From assembly GCF_002025205.1 (NCBI RefSeq), contig NZ_CP019947.1, forward strand, positions 565,501 through 629,500: a DNA stretch of 64,000 nt, read 5' to 3'. Under the pieces are notes generated by a model, which ran no database searches, was not told where the DNA came from, and worked only from the letters and a program-made list of their open reading frames with translations. The stretch is from Pseudomonas sp. CC6-YY-74 (GTDB lineage: Bacteria; Pseudomonadota; Gammaproteobacteria; Pseudomonadales; Pseudomonadaceae). This document shows, in pieces, positions 8,567 through 16,288 of the stretch; position 1 is the stretch's first letter, and every line of letters begins with the position of its first letter. Both the position numbers and the translations under genes were made by a program.

Positions 8567-10018
8567 ATGCAACTCAAAGACACCCAATTGTTCCGCCAAC
8601 AGGCGTATATCGACGGAACCTGGCTGGACGCCGACAGCGGCCAGACCATCAAGGTCACCAACCCGGCCACCAACGAAGTCATAGGTAGCGTGCCGAAGAT
8701 GGGCGCCGCGGAAACCCGCCGTGCCATCGAAGCCGCCAACCGTGCCCTGCCGGCCTGGAGCGCACTGACCGCCAAGGAGCGTTCGAACAAACTGCGCCGC
8801 TGGTTCGAACTGCTGATCGAGAATCAGGACGACCTCGGCCGTCTGATGACCCTGGAACAGGGCAAGCCGCTGGCCGAAGCCAAGGGCGAAATCGTCTACG
8901 CCGCATCCTTTATCGAGTGGTTCGCCGAAGAAGCCAAGCGCATCTATGGCGACGTGATTCCGGGCCACCAGCCGGACAAGCGCCTGATCGTGCTCAAGCA
9001 GCCGATCGGCGTGACCGCGGCCATCACCCCGTGGAATTTTCCTGCGGCGATGATCACCCGTAAAGCTGGCCCGGCCCTGGCCGCCGGTTGCACCATGGTG
9101 ATCAAGCCGGCTTCGCAGACGCCGTTCTCCGCCTTGGCCCTGGTGGTCCTGGCCGAGCGCGCCGGTATTCCGAAAGGCGTCTTGAGTGTGGTCACCGGCA
9201 GCGCCGGCGACATCGGTGGCGAGCTGACCAGCAACCCAATCGTGCGCAAGCTGAGCTTCACCGGCTCGACCGAGATCGGTCGCCAGCTGATGGCCGAATG
9301 CGCCAAGGACATCAAGAAGGTGTCGCTGGAGCTGGGGGGCAACGCACCCTTTATCGTGTTCGACGATGCCGATCTGGATAAGGCGGTCGAAGGCGCGCTG
9401 ATCTCCAAATACCGCAACAACGGCCAGACCTGTGTATGCGCCAATCGTCTGTATATCCAGGACGGTGTGTACGACGCGTTCGCCGAGAAGCTGAAAGTCG
9501 CGGTGGCCAAGTTGCAGATCGGTAACGGTCTGGACGAAGGCACCACCACCGGGCCGCTGATCGACGCCAAGGCGGTGGCCAAGGTCCAGGAACACATCGC
9601 CGACGCCATCAGCAAGGGCGCTAAGCTGCTCACCGGTGGCAAGCCGCACGCCCTGGGTGGCAGCTTCTTCGAGCCGACCATCCTCACTGACGTGCCGAGC
9701 AACGCCGCAGTGGCCAAGGAAGAGACCTTCGGCCCACTGGCGCCGCTGTTCCGCTTCAAGGACGAGGCCGAGGTAATCGCCATGGCCAACGACACCGAAT
9801 TCGGTCTGGCCTCCTACTTCTATGCTCGCGACATGGGCCGCGTGTTCCGTGTGGCCGAAGCCCTGGAATACGGCATGGTCGGCGTCAATACCGGGTTGAT
9901 CTCCAATGAAGTAGCGCCTTTCGGTGGTATCAAGGCGTCCGGCCTGGGCCGCGAGGGCTCGAAGTACGGTATCGAGGATTACCTAGAGATCAAGTACCTC
10001 TGCCTCGGCGGTATTTGA
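8567..10018 (+). CDS. gabD: NAD(P)-dependent succinate/glutarate semialdehyde dehydrogenase
   Basis: 483 residues, the usual GabD length (E. coli 482). It oxidises succinate semialdehyde to succinate, or glutarate semialdehyde to glutarate when acting as DavD. Visible motifs are ITPWNFPAAMITRK (cofactor region), the catalytic Glu in SLELGGNAPFIV (~255) and the catalytic Cys in NNGQTCVCANR (~290). The preferred ATG at 8567 has AAGGAG 6 bases upstream; the in-frame ATG at 8543 lacks one. Glutarate made here could feed CsiD, linking both halves of the cluster. Confidence 0.93.
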   Translation: MQLKDTQLFRQQAYIDGTWLDADSGQTIKVTNPATNEVIGSVPKMGAAETRRAIEAANRALPAWSALTAKERSNKLRRWFELLIENQDDLGRLMTLEQGKPLAEAKGEIVYAASFIEWFAEEAKRIYGDVIPGHQPDKRLIVLKQPIGVTAAITPWNFPAAMITRKAGPALAAGCTMVIKPASQTPFSALALVVLAERAGIPKGVLSVVTGSAGDIGGELTSNPIVRKLSFTGSTEIGRQLMAECAKDIKKVSLELGGNAPFIVFDDADLDKAVEGALISKYRNNGQTCVCANRLYIQDGVYDAFAEKLKVAVAKLQIGNGLDEGTTTGPLIDAKAVAKVQEHIADAISKGAKLLTGGKPHALGGSFFEPTILTDVPSNAAVAKEETFGPLAPLFRFKDEAEVIAMANDTEFGLASYFYARDMGRVFRVAEALEYGMVGVNTGLISNEVAPFGGIKASGLGREGSKYGIEDYLEIKYLCLGGI

Positions 10019-10092
10019 ACGACGTTCCTTAGTTGGCGTAGCGCATCCACGGCGTTATTCGTGTGGGCATGGGCTCCGGGGACGGGCCGAAG

Positions 10093-10114
10093 CCCAGTGT
10101 TGTGCAACACTGGG
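10093..10114 (+). terminator. Perfect palindrome after gabD, likely terminator
   Basis: CCCAGTGTTG and CAACACTGGG, 10-bp perfect arms with a TG centre, followed by TTT only. It is placed 75 bases past the gabD stop and is a reasonable end for the csiD-gabD transcript, though the T-run is short. Confidence 0.55.
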
Positions 10115-10303
10115 TTTCAGCTATGGGAGTCTTGTTGTAATCCTATGCGCATGCGTATGGGGGTACATGGATGACATGTTTCCCCGTTCATTTCCCGTTT
10201 CGATTTCGCTGACGCTCCGCGCGCTGCGCATCTGAACCACCTTGGCCGCAGTGGCAAACACTGCCTCCTGGGCGACCCTGAGAGCATGATCTTCTTCTGT
10301 GTC
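10115..10303. other. Intergenic stretch without a supported gene
   Basis: Between the gabD terminator and the long palindrome. Short minus-strand frames exist here, but none has a ribosome site or a recognisable protein pattern. Confidence 0.6.
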
Positions 10304-10344
10304 CTGATCTTCATGTATCACTCAGAGTGAGACATGAAGATCAG
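10304..10344. repeat. 41-base near-perfect palindrome
   Basis: Outer arms CTGATCTTCATGT (10304-10316) and ACATGAAGATCAG (10332-10344) are 13-bp perfect. After one mismatch, TCACT / AGTGA extends the stem around a CAG loop. It has no T-run and is not a standard terminator. It lies just downstream of the minus-strand lipoprotein terminator. Confidence 0.75.
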
Positions 10345-10353
10345 ACCTCCACG

Positions 10354-10379
10354 AAAAAGCCCCGCTGGGTGGTGGGGCT
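10354..10379 (-). terminator. Rho-independent terminator of the Asp/His/Arg-rich lipoprotein gene
   Basis: Read on the minus strand: AGCCCC, 10-base loop, GGGGCT, then TTTTT. It lies 7 bases past the stop of the gene at 10386-10580. Confidence 0.75.
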
Positions 10380-10385
10380 CTTCTC

Positions 10386-10580
10386 TCAACGATGACCGCG
10401 TTTTTTGTGGTCGCGATCATCACGATCGTGATCTCTCGAGCGCTCATGCCGCGAGTCTCTGTCGTTGTCTCGGGCTCTGTCATGACCGCGATCATGACCG
10501 CGATCATGGTCGTGATAGACGCAGCCAGCGGATATGCCGATCAGCCCTGCAAGGGCCAGGGTGCAAAGGTGCTTGAGCAT
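10386..10580 (-). CDS. Small Asp/His/Arg-rich lipoprotein
   Basis: 64 residues. A signal peptide with a lipobox-like end (MLKHLCTLALAGLIGISAGC) puts the mature N-terminus at Cys20, so it should be a lipid-anchored envelope protein. The mature ~45 residues are almost entirely Asp, His, Arg and Lys in short HDRGHDR-type repeats, a composition that could bind metal. ATG 10580 has GGAG 7 bases ahead, and a clear terminator follows. The function is unknown. Confidence 0.75.
   Translation of the reverse strand: MLKHLCTLALAGLIGISAGCVYHDHDRGHDRGHDRARDNDRDSRHERSRDHDRDDRDHKKRGHR
10481..10516. repeat. Three 12-base tandem repeats inside the lipoprotein gene
   Basis: CATGACCGCGAT occurs twice in tandem (10481-10504), then a diverged copy CATGGTCGTGAT (10505-10516). 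Each unit adds four residues of the HDRG pattern, so copy number may vary between strains. Confidence 0.7.
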
Positions 10581-10948
10581 GGATGTCTCCGATACTTCGG
10601 GTGAACTCAGTGCATCTGACCGCTAGGGCGTGAAATGGTTGGCTGGGGATGTGAGCGGCGGGTGAATAGGGTCGCCTTGGCCAGGATCTGGTTGATGACA
10701 GGCCTTTTCAGGCTGGGCGAAGTCATATGCCATTCGACAGTACGTTCAGGGCTGATCGAAAATACGTGATATCGCCTCCCGCAGCCTGTGCTGGTATGCC
10801 TGACTATCTTGCAGGCCAGTAAATATGGGGCTGTTCCTCTTCTCTTGCGGGCGCTACCTGCCCGTTAGTGGGCAGGTGCTTGAACCTGCGAGCCAGTCAG
10901 TTGCCTCATCAGGTAGGCTATCCCGCTATTCGGGGTCTAGAGGTGATT
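10581..10948. other. Intergenic region with one hairpin
   Basis: No supported gene in 368 bases. Arms ACCTGCCC (10856-10863) and GGGCAGGT (10870-10877) with a 6-base loop form a clean stem about 70 bases ahead of the secreted-protein gene. It could sit in that gene's leader. Promoters for the two divergent small genes should lie here. Confidence 0.5.
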
Positions 10949-11290
10949 ATGACGCGATTCACAGGCTCTGCAGTCATACTGGGGCTGGTGTTGGCGGCTC
11001 AGGTTTGCGCTGAGCCGCAGGCTCCCCAGACGATTCGGCTGATCCCGAAAACCTATATCAGTCCAGGGGCCAGTGGCAGCATCGGCAGCTCCGAGCGCAT
11101 TGAGCGTTACGATCTGTATGGTGGCCAGCAGGTGCCAGGTGACCGTGCCACACGGCAGTATCAAAGCCACTACGGTAGGCAGTCAGTGGAGAATCACGGC
11201 GGTATTCGTCAGAGTATCGAATATCCGGGTGGCCATGAGGTCCAGCGTTCGCCGGGGCAAAGCAGCCAGCAGCTTGAGCGCAGGCGCTGA
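10949..11290 (+). CDS. Small secreted protein of unknown function
   Basis: 113 residues. Signal peptide MTRFTGSAVILGLVLAAQVCAEP with likely cleavage after ...VCA (~residue 22), then a hydrophilic Gly/Ser/Gln/Arg-rich body (SGSIGSSERIERYDLYGGQQV) with no cysteines or known domain visible. The ATG at 10949 has AGAGGTG close ahead and fits the signal peptide; the frame is open further upstream but without support. Probably periplasmic. I do not recognise the family. Confidence 0.7.
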   Translation: MTRFTGSAVILGLVLAAQVCAEPQAPQTIRLIPKTYISPGASGSIGSSERIERYDLYGGQQVPGDRATRQYQSHYGRQSVENHGGIRQSIEYPGGHEVQRSPGQSSQQLERRR

Positions 11291-11376
11291 GCGGTCAGGC
11301 TCGAGTGCTGCTGCCGCTGCGCTTGGATTATTGGTCAAGGCCATGACTGCAGTCGCCGTGGCTGCTGGCACGTCCT

Positions 11377-12051
11377 TCAGCCTTTTTTGCCCCAGAGTTG
11401 TTCCAGGCGTTTGTCTCGACCACAGCCGTTGCGGTAGTAGGTATAGCGCAGCGGGTTCCTCTGGTAGTAGTCCTGGTGATAGTCCTCGGCCGGATAAAAA
11501 ATGGTGGCGGGCAGGACGTCCGTGACGATCGGCTGACTGAAGCGTCCTGAGGTTTGCAGGGCGGTTTTCGAGGTCTCGGCCAGGGTCTTCTCCTCAGGCG
11601 TGGCGTAGAAGATCGCGCTGCGGTATTGCGAGCCGTGGTCGCAGAATTGGGCGTTCGGAGTCAGTGGGTCGATGGTCGGCCAGTAGGCTTCCAGCAGCTT
11701 GGTATAGCTGGTCTGGTTCGGGTCGAAACGCACCTGCACCGCTTCGATATGACCGCTATTGCCGGCCGATACCTGCTGGTAGCTGGGGTTCTCCACGTGC
11801 CCGCCGATGTAGCCGGAGGTGGTGGACAGTACACCGGGCACCTTGTCGAAATCCGATTCGGTGCACCAGAAGCAGCCCCCGGCGAATACCGCCACGCCTG
11901 CGTCTGGTGTGCTGGCGTCGTTCGGCATTGGTGTGGCAGCCGGGGTCGTTTCCGCCGAGGTCGGTCCGCAGGTGCTGAGTAACCCAGCCAAGAGCAGCGC
12001 AGCAGCGCTCTGCGACCCGCGGGAGAGCCAGAGCAGGGGCGTAGTGGTCAT
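11377..12051 (-). CDS. msrA: Peptide-methionine (S)-S-oxide reductase, exported form
   Basis: 224 residues. An N-terminal signal sequence (AAALLLAGLLSTC, possibly a lipoprotein) is followed by the MsrA domain with the catalytic Cys in AGGCFWCTESDF, YIGG, and FCDHGSQYRSAIFY. It repairs S-methionine sulfoxide in envelope proteins. ATG 12051 has AGGAG 6 bases ahead; the in-frame TTG at 12057 is less likely. It begins 2 bases after the msrB stop, so both are co-transcribed and translation is likely coupled. The recycling Cys lies in the C-terminal NGCG. Confidence 0.93.
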   Translation of the reverse strand: MTTTPLLWLSRGSQSAAALLLAGLLSTCGPTSAETTPAATPMPNDASTPDAGVAVFAGGCFWCTESDFDKVPGVLSTTSGYIGGHVENPSYQQVSAGNSGHIEAVQVRFDPNQTSYTKLLEAYWPTIDPLTPNAQFCDHGSQYRSAIFYATPEEKTLAETSKTALQTSGRFSQPIVTDVLPATIFYPAEDYHQDYYQRNPLRYTYYRNGCGRDKRLEQLWGKKG

Positions 12052-12053
12052 GT

Positions 12054-12560
12054 TCAACTCCTCAGGGCGGGCAAGGTTTCACCCTGGGGAATGAAGCGTA
12101 ACGCTACACCGTTATTGCACCAGCGTTCGCCACGAGGCTGCGGGCCGTCGTCGAACAGGTGGCCTTGGTGTCCCTCGCAGCGAGCGCAGTGGTATTCGGT
12201 GCGCGGGAAGATCAGTTTGAAGTCGCGCTTGAATTCGGTGTTACCGGCAATCGCCTGGGTAAAGCTGGGCCAGCCGGTGCCGCTTTCGTATTTGTGCTGG
12301 CTGTCGAACAGCGGCAAGTAGCAGGCGGCGCAGATGTAGGTGCCCTTGCGCTTTTCCTGGTTGAACGGGCTACTGCCTGCCCGTTCGGTGTCCTCTTCGA
12401 AAAGGACCGCATAGGCCTCTGGCGACAACAGTTCGCGCCACTCGCTGTGCGCTTTGTCCAGCGGCACGACAGTCGCGGCCTGGCTGAACGGTGCATGGCT
12501 GGCGAGTAGCGGCAGGGTGGGCAACAAGGCCATGCCCTGGAGGAATGAACGACGTTTCAT
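12054..12560 (-). CDS. msrB: Peptide-methionine (R)-S-oxide reductase, Tat-type signal
   Basis: 168 residues from ATG 12560: MKRRSFLQGMALLPTLPLLASHAPFSQA is a signal with an R-R-x-F-L core like Tat substrates, then the MsrB domain with two zinc CxxC pairs (CAAC; CARC) and the catalytic Cys in RWCNNGVALRF. It reduces R-methionine sulfoxide. Paired with the exported msrA directly downstream, it forms a periplasmic repair operon. The frame stays open upstream to 12662, but that extension would place the signal inside the protein and is rejected. Confidence 0.92.
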   Translation of the reverse strand: MKRRSFLQGMALLPTLPLLASHAPFSQAATVVPLDKAHSEWRELLSPEAYAVLFEEDTERAGSSPFNQEKRKGTYICAACYLPLFDSQHKYESGTGWPSFTQAIAGNTEFKRDFKLIFPRTEYHCARCEGHQGHLFDDGPQPRGERWCNNGVALRFIPQGETLPALRS

Positions 12561-12764
12561 GGCTGTTCTCTGCGCGGTGATGTACTCAATAGACTGGCTG
12601 ACACCAGACTTGTTACAGCCGCGGGCCGATCTTTTGTGCGTGATTGGGCGCGTCATCTTCATGGCCGGGACGGAACGCAGCTACAGCGCTAGCGTACTTG
12701 CGAGAGCAAGTGTTTCGCCAGAGGTACTGTGTCCGGTGCAGGGCCTGCTCGTGCAGCCGGCTCG

Positions 12765-13808
12765 CTATTGCGTGGGCAGTTGCTCTGGGTTGTGCCGTGC
12801 GCCATCGATGATGGTGCGGTTGCGCCCGGCACTTTTGGCTTGATACAGGCATTGATCGGCGCGCTCCAGCCAGGATTCCCAGTGCTCGCTGTTGCGCAGA
12901 ATGGCGCCGCCGATCGAGACGGTCACGGGGCCGCCCGGGCCTGGCAGGCTTTGTGCGATTTGCTGTTGCAGATGAGTCGACGCGGTTTTGAGGCCGTGCT
13001 CATCGGTGTTAGGTAAGAGCAGCAGGAATTCTTCGCCGCCGAAGCGAAACAGGCGATCTTCCTGGCGTGAGCAGCACTTGATCAGGTCGACGAAGGCCAC
13101 CAGCACCTGATCGCCAGCCTGGTGACCGAACCTGTCGTTGATCTGTTTGAAGTGATCCAGGTCCATCACCAGTGCGCCATAGCTGTTGCCGTGCCGGCGA
13201 TGGGTGGACACGGCGATCTTCAGTTCTTCATTCATCGCTCGGCGATTGCGCGCGCCGGTCAGCGGATCCTGGATCGCCAGGATCTGCAACTGGTCGCGCT
13301 GGCTGCGGGTCCGGTAGGCGAAGATGAAGGTCATGACGCTCGCCAACAGGCCGGTGACCAGGAACGACATCATCTGGTAGCTGCTTTCGAATATCGTGCC
13401 CGGTACCAGCAGTGCGTAGCCGACCAGGGTCGACAGCACCAATACGGTGGCCACCATGGCTTTCCCCGGGGAGATCATGAAGAAGTTGAACAGGATCAGT
13501 GGGTAGATCCAGAACAGCCCGTTGACCCCCAAGTTGATGGCGATCAGCGTCGCACCCAGTGAGAAAATGATCGCCAGATAGATGCCGGGTTTGACCGTGT
13601 CGCCGGTGCGCCAGGCATAGAGCACGGCACAGACGGTGGAGAACACGATGGTGGTGTCGGCGGCGCTGACCAGGTAATTGCCTTCGGCCAGTCGATACAC
13701 GGCGTAGGGCGAGATGCCCATGATGCCGAACAGGCTCATCAGGGTCATGATGGACAACTCGAAGTCATTGCGCAGCCGCTTGAGCAGTTGCTGAGTCAGT
13801 CTGGCCAT
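12765..13808 (-). CDS. Membrane diguanylate cyclase (GGDEF)
   Basis: 347 residues. About six hydrophobic segments in residues ~20-165 form a membrane sensor region, followed by a complete GGDEF domain: DPLTGARNRRAM, DLDHFKQINDRFGH, the active site FRFGGEEFLLLLP and VSIGGA. The intact GGEEF makes it a likely active c-di-GMP synthase. No clear RxxD inhibitory site is visible five residues ahead of GGEEF. The gene stands alone; a short hairpin with a GAGA loop (12696-12711) follows its stop. Confidence 0.9.
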   Translation of the reverse strand: MARLTQQLLKRLRNDFELSIMTLMSLFGIMGISPYAVYRLAEGNYLVSAADTTIVFSTVCAVLYAWRTGDTVKPGIYLAIIFSLGATLIAINLGVNGLFWIYPLILFNFFMISPGKAMVATVLVLSTLVGYALLVPGTIFESSYQMMSFLVTGLLASVMTFIFAYRTRSQRDQLQILAIQDPLTGARNRRAMNEELKIAVSTHRRHGNSYGALVMDLDHFKQINDRFGHQAGDQVLVAFVDLIKCCSRQEDRLFRFGGEEFLLLLPNTDEHGLKTASTHLQQQIAQSLPGPGGPVTVSIGGAILRNSEHWESWLERADQCLYQAKSAGRNRTIIDGARHNPEQLPTQ

Positions 13809-13953
13809 AAAAGGCTCTTGTCGTTGTTATGGCGGAAGGATGCAGAGCTTTGCCTGAACCGGCAAGGGCAAAAGCTGAACAAAGTGCCAGAATTTACGCC
13901 AAGCGGATAAAGAGTGCGGCATCTGTCTGCCGAGGCTGTGGTCAGTGTGCTCG

Positions 13954-14358
13954 CTAACGGCACAGGGCGATCAAGTTTTTCTTGCGCTGATAGCGCGACA
14001 GCCGCTCGGCGAGTGCCGCGGGTAGGCTGGAGCCGGGCAGAAAGCCCAGGCTTGCATAGAAGCTGCGTAGTTCGGGGTGACAGAACAACCAGGCCGGTTC
14101 GCTGGTAAGTGCCAGGGCCTGTTCGATCAATTGGCGCGCCAGCCCTTGGCCGCGGTGCTTCGGTGCGACGAACAGGCCGCTAAGCCAATGCCCATGTGCC
14201 AGGGGGCGCAGGCATAGGGCGGCGACAATTTCGGTGTGTTGCATGACCCACACCTGAGCCTGGCGGTCGACGCGCATGGGGGAGCGATGGGCGCGATAGA
14301 ACTCATCCACCAGCGGCAGCAGTGGGACAGGCAGGGCACGGCAGTGCAGATCGTCCAT
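13954..14358 (-). CDS. GNAT-family N-acetyltransferase
   Basis: 134 residues. It shows the acetyl-CoA binding core LFVAPKHRGQGLARQLIEQAL (motif A, R/Q-x-x-G-x-G/A) and a C-terminal LRSFYASLGF typical of GNAT enzymes. The substrate is unknown. The ATG at 14358 fits the N-terminal strand. The 42-residue peptide gene upstream is on the same strand but is separated by a strong hairpin. Confidence 0.85.
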   Translation of the reverse strand: MDDLHCRALPVPLLPLVDEFYRAHRSPMRVDRQAQVWVMQHTEIVAALCLRPLAHGHWLSGLFVAPKHRGQGLARQLIEQALALTSEPAWLFCHPELRSFYASLGFLPGSSLPAALAERLSRYQRKKNLIALCR

Positions 14359-14404
14359 GCAGGGTAAGTCGTCTAGCGAGAGTGGCGGGTTCGGCGTTTA
14401 TCTA

Positions 14405-14435
14405 CCCAACAGCAGGTCGTTGGCCTGCTGTTGGG
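14405..14435 (-). terminator. Strong hairpin after the 42-residue peptide gene
   Basis: Perfect 12-bp arms CCCAACAGCAGG (14405-14416) and CCTGCTGTTGGG (14424-14435) with a 7-base loop, 9 bases past the stop of the small gene. No long T-run follows, but position and strength favour termination. Confidence 0.55.
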
Positions 14436-14443
14436 CGATTGGT

Positions 14444-14572
14444 TCAGACGGTTGCGTGGCTGCCGAGCAGGGTTTTGTCGGCGTGTTTACCCTTTTTCGT
14501 CATGCGCTTTTCTTGCGCGGTTTTAAGCGGTTTCTTTTTCGCTTGTTTCTTTGAGTCCATGCCTTTGCTCAT
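14444..14572 (-). CDS. Small basic peptide, 42 residues
   Basis: Read on the minus strand: MSKGMDSKKQAKKKPLKTA..., 42 residues, very rich in Lys with no acidic stretch, ending LLGSHATV and TGA at 14444-14446. ATG 14572 is preceded by GAGGTTAAG at good spacing and a strong hairpin follows the stop, so it looks like a real gene. Similar short Lys-rich MSKGxDxKK proteins are, as I recall, common in pseudomonads and annotated only as hypothetical. Nucleic-acid or ribosome association would fit the charge but is a guess. Confidence 0.75.
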   Translation of the reverse strand: MSKGMDSKKQAKKKPLKTAQEKRMTKKGKHADKTLLGSHATV

Positions 14573-14779
14573 GATCTTAACCTCGGTCTAGATTGCGGTT
14601 GAGTGCTGCGTGGAGCGTAGGGGTTTCAGTCATTAGCACCTCCCAACTGCATGAGCCTGCATGGATCAAAGTCTACGCCCATAACTGAACAATAGCCGGA
14701 CAGCCGCGCAGTAAGGCCGCGCACCCTGGGTATTCCAATCGGTTTGTTGCTCGAGGGGCATTGGGCCGTCGTCACGGCG

Positions 14780-15106
14780 TCAGGCGTGGCGAAGCAGGCG
14801 TTCGGCAGTGATCTCCGCTAGATCCTGGCGCTGCATATACACCCGCAGCGGTTCGCCGATATTCAGGCGCTCGTCGATGCGCAGATCGAGGAGCAATTGC
14901 AGGCGTTCGCGCTTGAGGGTCATCAGTTGATCTTGGCCGGCGCACCAGACGAACTCGCAGCTCGGGGTGATGCTGTCTTGCGGCACATCCAGACCGAAAG
15001 AATCCTCGCTGAAGCGCACGATATGTTGGCCGGTCCTGGCATTGAAACCGACAAAACCCTGCAGCTGGTCGGCAGCCTCGCAGATGCTGGCGGACGTGAT
15101 ACTCAT
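14780..15106 (-). CDS. Conserved hypothetical protein, 108 residues
   Basis: Soluble, no signal or membrane segment: MSITSASICEAADQLQGFVGFNARTGQHIVRFSEDSFGLDV.... ATG 15106 has a GAGGTTC ribosome site. I recall similar proteins in other Pseudomonas genomes without assigned function. The N-terminal half resembles small regulatory or PilZ-sized proteins, but no RxxxR motif is visible. A monocistronic gene. Confidence 0.7.
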   Translation of the reverse strand: MSITSASICEAADQLQGFVGFNARTGQHIVRFSEDSFGLDVPQDSITPSCEFVWCAGQDQLMTLKRERLQLLLDLRIDERLNIGEPLRVYMQRQDLAEITAERLLRHA

Positions 15107-15406
15107 ATGAACCTCGCGCGTTACGACTGTTTAGACCCTTGGGGGTGGTCGCTACAGGCTAAGGCGTTACGCGCAACGTGCCTTGCTTCTGATCAATAGG
15201 CCGATGGTTAGCCGTGAATCCGCGCTGGCGAGGTGCATGTTGGTTTCCGGCTAGCGCTACCGTCGGATGCTGCTATGCGCGGCGTGCAGGGTTAACCACT
15301 GTGTTGCAGGCGCTCGGCTGCCTGATTGGCGCCCATGCGCGGCGCGGCGGCAAGCGGGTAGGCAGGGCGGCTGTTTGCCGGGGGGCAGGCCCGGCAGGCG
15401 CTATTT
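15107..15406. other. Intergenic region, nothing supported
   Basis: 300 bases between two minus-strand genes. Plus-strand frames here have no ribosome sites and unnatural composition. No convincing hairpin or repeat was seen. Confidence 0.6.
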
Positions 15407-16027
15407 TTACTGGTCCTTGGACGTGGAAAAGGCGCTGATCTGGCCGAAAGGTGCGCTGTGCATACCGACATTTATCGCCATCAATGGTGAGTTGTTGATC
15501 CAGATGTTGTCGATCACGATGGTTTTGCCGATGTCTTCATTGTCCGCAGCCACCAGTAGGTAATAAGTCCCATCTTCCGGCGCTTCGCCATCCCAGCCCA
15601 GACTGACCTGGCCGACTACGCCGGTGGCGCGCGTTGGTTGGCTGGCGATCACCGTGCCGTAGGCGTCGAGCAGCAGTGCTCGCGGTTTGAGGGCGAACTT
15701 GTTGAAGCCCAGGCAGGCGTCGTGGCACAGCGAATTGACGTTGAGCGCATAGCGCTCGCCCTTTTTCAGTTCCAAGGAGAACACCCGATAATTGGAGATC
15801 GAGCTGCCGAAGTCCAGGCGCGGCTGATCCGCGCCGATCTGCCAGGTTGGCGGCAGCAGTCCGGGATTCAATGGCAGGGGGATCGCCTGGACATTATGGA
15901 TGGCTTCGAGATTGCTTTTGGCGATCGGGCCATGCGCCGAGCGCACGGCGTGTTCATAGGTCGACTGCGGGTTCCCGGCACAGGCGCCGAGCAACAGGCA
16001 GGTGGCCAGGGTGATGAGTAGGCGCAA
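15407..16027 (-). CDS. Putative lipoprotein of unknown function
   Basis: 206 residues. MRLLITLATCLLLGACAGNP is a clear lipoprotein signal (LGAC lipobox, mature Cys16). The body shows beta-rich character (YRVFSLELKKGERYALNVNSLCHDACLGF; GTYYLLVAADNEDIG), reminiscent of secreted pre-peptidase-like beta sandwiches, but no catalytic motif is evident. The start codon is TTG at 16027, chosen because GAGGAG lies 7 bases ahead and the signal starts there. It is probably anchored to the outer membrane. Confidence 0.8.
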   Translation of the reverse strand: MRLLITLATCLLLGACAGNPQSTYEHAVRSAHGPIAKSNLEAIHNVQAIPLPLNPGLLPPTWQIGADQPRLDFGSSISNYRVFSLELKKGERYALNVNSLCHDACLGFNKFALKPRALLLDAYGTVIASQPTRATGVVGQVSLGWDGEAPEDGTYYLLVAADNEDIGKTIVIDNIWINNSPLMAINVGMHSAPFGQISAFSTSKDQ

Positions 16028-16288
16028 GATAAAACTCCTCGATGACAGCGTCCATGTGTGGCCAACCCGCGCTCCAAGCGCGACGGGCGCGCATTCTACT
16101 CGCTTCGAGCAAGCCTGAGTGTGATCGAAGCCCTCTTGTACGCTTGACGGCGCAAATTGTCGGCCAGTCCGGTCGATGCCAGCGGTTGAGTGTTCACCCT
16201 GGGTGTCTCGTCCTTGCTGGTCGCAGGCGACAATCCTGTCACCAGGGAGTGCGGGGGCAGAGGGTGATAGCCATACCGATCCGGCTGG

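Noticed and set aside
10117..10321. Overlapping 65-66-residue minus-strand frames after gabD
   Set aside because: No ribosome site, end in the palindrome region, and no recognisable pattern.
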